From: Prolixibacteraceae bacterium
GTDB taxonomy: Bacteria; Bacteroidota; Bacteroidia; Bacteroidales; Prolixibacteraceae
Reading direction: 5' to 3'
Length of the DNA: 7,011 bases
Assembly (NCBI GenBank): GCA_017998095.1
Contig: JAGODU010000196.1
Location: forward strand, 1 to 7,011
Positions 5,810-7,011 of this stretch are shown in pieces. The notes under the pieces are model-generated. The model saw only the letters and a program-made list of their open reading frames with translations, had not been told where the DNA came from and did not search any database. Position 1 is the first letter of the stretch. Each line of letters starts with the position of its first letter. The translations under genes and the position numbers were made by a program.

Positions 5810-5992
5810 ATGAAATATTCAGAATTGTACAAAATCCTTGAAAGAGATGGATGGTACATTGACCGGACTAAAAGGCATTACATTTATATCCACCCAACTA
5901 AAAAAGGAATTATTCCTGTAGGAAGACATTCTTCTGAAGAAGTTAAGAGTGGAACTTTGAATAGTATATTAAAATTAGCCGGGTTAAAATAA
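5810..5992 (+). CDS. hicA: HicA family mRNA interferase toxin
   Basis: This is a 60-residue complete HicA. In toxin-antitoxin systems HicA is a small double-stranded-RNA-binding-fold RNase that cleaves mRNA to stop translation until neutralised by HicB. The family pattern is evident: an N-terminal helix 'YSELYKILERDGWY', the catalytic-His strand 'RTKRHYIYIHPTKKG' (19-33) with His23 at the position of the conserved catalytic histidine, then 'IPVGRHSSEEVKSGTLNSILKLAGLK' (35-60), a typical HicA C-terminus. The usual Gly-Ser before the catalytic His is Lys-Arg here. The ATG at 5810 gives the normal N-terminus and family length. The antitoxin gene begins 21 bp downstream, in the common toxin-first order, and both are presumably transcribed from the promoter at 5777-5784. 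Confidence 0.93.
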   Translation: MKYSELYKILERDGWYIDRTKRHYIYIHPTKKGIIPVGRHSSEEVKSGTLNSILKLAGLK

Positions 5993-6013
5993 GTAAAGCA
6001 AAATTTGAGTGGA

Positions 6014-6421
6014 ATGAAAAAAATATTAGTCATAATAGAAAAAGGATTAGACGGGAAATACAGTGCTTATACTCCAAACCTGAAAACTACAGTTTTAAAC
6101 GGACAGGGAAACTCTGTTGACGAAGCAGTTTGTGATATGAAAGTTTCTTTAAAAGAAGTTGTTGAAACATATCAGGATTCTGATGATAAAGTTCCTGATG
6201 AAATTTCAGAACCTGTTGAATTTATTTATAAATACGATGTTCAAAGTTTATTTAACTACTTCGATGAAATTAACATAACAGCCTTTTCTCAGAAAGTGGG
6301 AATTAATGCTTCATTATTAAGACAATACAAGAATGGTCTTTCCTTTGCTTCTGATAGGCAGATTGAAAAAATAAAAAGAGGGCTTCATGAACTTGGCAGT
6401 CGCCTGATATCAATCAGATAA
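6014..6421 (+). CDS. hicB: HicB family antitoxin with C-terminal helix-turn-helix
   Basis: This is a 135-residue protein from the ATG at 6014; the in-frame TTG at 6005 would add only Met-Ser-Gly. The N-terminal half is the partly degraded RNase H-like fold of HicB: strand 'KKILVIIEKGLDGKYSAYTPNL' (2-23), then 'GQGNSVDEAVCDMKVSLKEVVETY' (30-53), the usual HicB helix after the G-x-[ST]-x-xEA turn. The C-terminal half (about 78-135) is an XRE-like helix-turn-helix, 'INITAFSQKVGINASLLRQYKNG' then 'SDRQIEKIKRGLHELGSRL', seen in Bacteroidota HicB proteins. It should bind HicA as antitoxin and repress the operon through its DNA-binding domain, with the palindrome at 5763-5780 as likely target. No frameshift or missing section is seen, so the module looks intact. 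Confidence 0.93.
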   Translation: MKKILVIIEKGLDGKYSAYTPNLKTTVLNGQGNSVDEAVCDMKVSLKEVVETYQDSDDKVPDEISEPVEFIYKYDVQSLFNYFDEINITAFSQKVGINASLLRQYKNGLSFASDRQIEKIKRGLHELGSRLISIR

Positions 6422-6448
6422 TTTTTAAAGATAATTACAGTGATTAAA

Positions 6449-6476
6449 AAAGCGGAAATGTTGCTATCTCCGCTTT
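6449..6476 (-). terminator. Rho-independent terminator of the GH31 gene, possibly shared with hicAB
   Basis: AAAGCGGA (6449-6456) and TCCGCTTT (6469-6476) form a perfect 8-bp GC-containing stem with a 12-base loop. On the minus strand it is followed by TTTAATC, so six T in a row end the stem, a good intrinsic terminator 23 bases after the GH31 stop. On the plus strand only the TTT of the arm follows, so termination of hicAB there would be weaker. Confidence 0.8.
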
Positions 6477-6499
6477 AAAAAATTGATTGTTAATTACTG

Positions 6500-7011
6500 C
6501 TATTTTTTGTTGAATTTTAATTCTTTTCCTGTATAAATAACTTCTGTAGCTTCAATATCGGGTTCTACACCTACACCATAGCCAGGAGATACAAATACAA
6601 CACGGAAACGCCTTTCTGTCAGCATACCGGGGAAGCTGCCTTTTCTTTCTTTGATAGTAAGGGTTTTGTCAGCTTCATTCCATGAAATAGGTATTAAAGC
6701 AAATTTTCCTTTTTCATAGTTGTAGTTGTCATTTTCATCTTCATAAATAACAAATTCAGCATTACTGCCTGTGTATACCCGTAAATCAATAGGATCGGCT
6801 TGCTTTTCATTAGCATATTGAAGGTATGGTCCCATTGGAATTATAGAACCGGCTTTAATAAACAATGGAAGAGTTTCAATAGGTGCAGCTGCATCAATTG
6901 TTTGTCCTCCTTTTAAAAGTTCACCTGTCCAGAAGTTGTACCAGTCGGTTCCGGCAGGCAGATAAACCTTTCTTGTTTTACTTATTTTTTCAGCGTCGGG
7001 CAGGGAATACA
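6500..7011 (-). CDS. GH31 family glycoside hydrolase, probable alpha-xylosidase, C-terminal end
   Basis: The minus-strand frame is open from the right edge to the TAG at 6502-6500, giving the last 169 residues. The TTG at 6865 is an internal Leu codon and not a start. The segment begins after the catalytic barrel. 'KVYLPAGTDWYNFWTGE' and 'LPLFIKAGSIIPMGPYLQYA' are the proximal C-terminal beta-domain signatures of GH31 enzymes. They are followed by the distal beta-sandwich (DUF5110-type) with 'DPIDLRVYTG', 'FVIYEDENDNYNYEKG' and 'KGSFPGMLTERRFRVVFV'. This pattern is closest, from memory, to Bacteroidota alpha-xylosidases that remove xylose from xyloglucan oligosaccharides. Alpha-glucosidase specificity cannot be excluded because the catalytic Asp residues are outside the window. 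The signal peptide and operon partners also lie beyond the edge. Confidence 0.88.
   Translation of the reverse strand, partial: YSLPDAEKISKTRKVYLPAGTDWYNFWTGELLKGGQTIDAAAPIETLPLFIKAGSIIPMGPYLQYANEKQADPIDLRVYTGSNAEFVIYEDENDNYNYEKGKFALIPISWNEADKTLTIKERKGSFPGMLTERRFRVVFVSPGYGVGVEPDIEATEVIYTGKELKFNKK

Noticed and set aside
6500..6865. A separate 121-residue gene starting at TTG 6865
   Set aside because: The frame continues to the window edge with GH31 signature sequence, so it is the tail of one larger enzyme.
1..7011. Mobile element, CRISPR array, phage or defence island
   Set aside because: There is no transposase, integrase, regularly spaced direct repeat, tRNA or target-site duplication visible; hicAB alone is not evidence of a defence island.

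Overview
The window looks like a piece of a Bacteroidota chromosome, probably Bacteroidales or a relative. It is AT-rich, and several secreted proteins appear to have glutamine right after the predicted signal-peptide cleavage site. The lipoproteins have Bacteroidota-style lipoboxes (FTSC). One protein matches DUF4251, a family essentially restricted to this phylum. Most starts lack a Shine-Dalgarno sequence, and the one good promoter match is the phylum's TAnnTTTG -7 box. This assignment comes from protein character and signals, not from a marker gene.

Layout, left to right. (1) Positions 2-649 (+) hold the C-terminal part of an unrecognised secreted-type protein with an Ig/Fn3-like stretch. 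(2) Positions 759-2406 (+) hold a two-gene unit: a small secreted, beta-barrel-like protein followed after 7 bp by an alpha/beta-hydrolase lipoprotein. (3) Positions 4268-2425 (-) hold a convergent, mirror-image two-gene unit: another secreted beta-barrel-like protein, overlapping by ATGA a serine-hydrolase (class C beta-lactamase/PBP-like) lipoprotein. The two units meet at a terminator hairpin around 2416-2453. (4) Positions 5045-4410 (-) encode a stand-alone cytidylate-kinase-like P-loop protein with an unusually strong Shine-Dalgarno, flanked by AT-rich inverted repeats. (5) Positions 5663-5157 (-) encode an exported DUF4251 protein. (6) Positions 5810-6421 (+) hold a HicA toxin/HicB antitoxin pair with a palindromic candidate operator overlapping its -7 promoter box. 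(7) Positions 7011-6500 (-) hold the C-terminal end of a GH31 glycoside hydrolase, probably an alpha-xylosidase, followed by a terminator.

The genes do not form one pathway. The recurring theme is the cell envelope: two convergent units each pair a putative outer-membrane protein with a lipid-anchored hydrolase. That repeated arrangement is the nearest thing to a possible undescribed system, and the partnership is inference. The best supported known system is the HicAB toxin-antitoxin module with its autoregulatory promoter layout. I see no CRISPR array, tRNA, rRNA, transposase or attachment site, and no gene-free stretch longer than about 150 bp.
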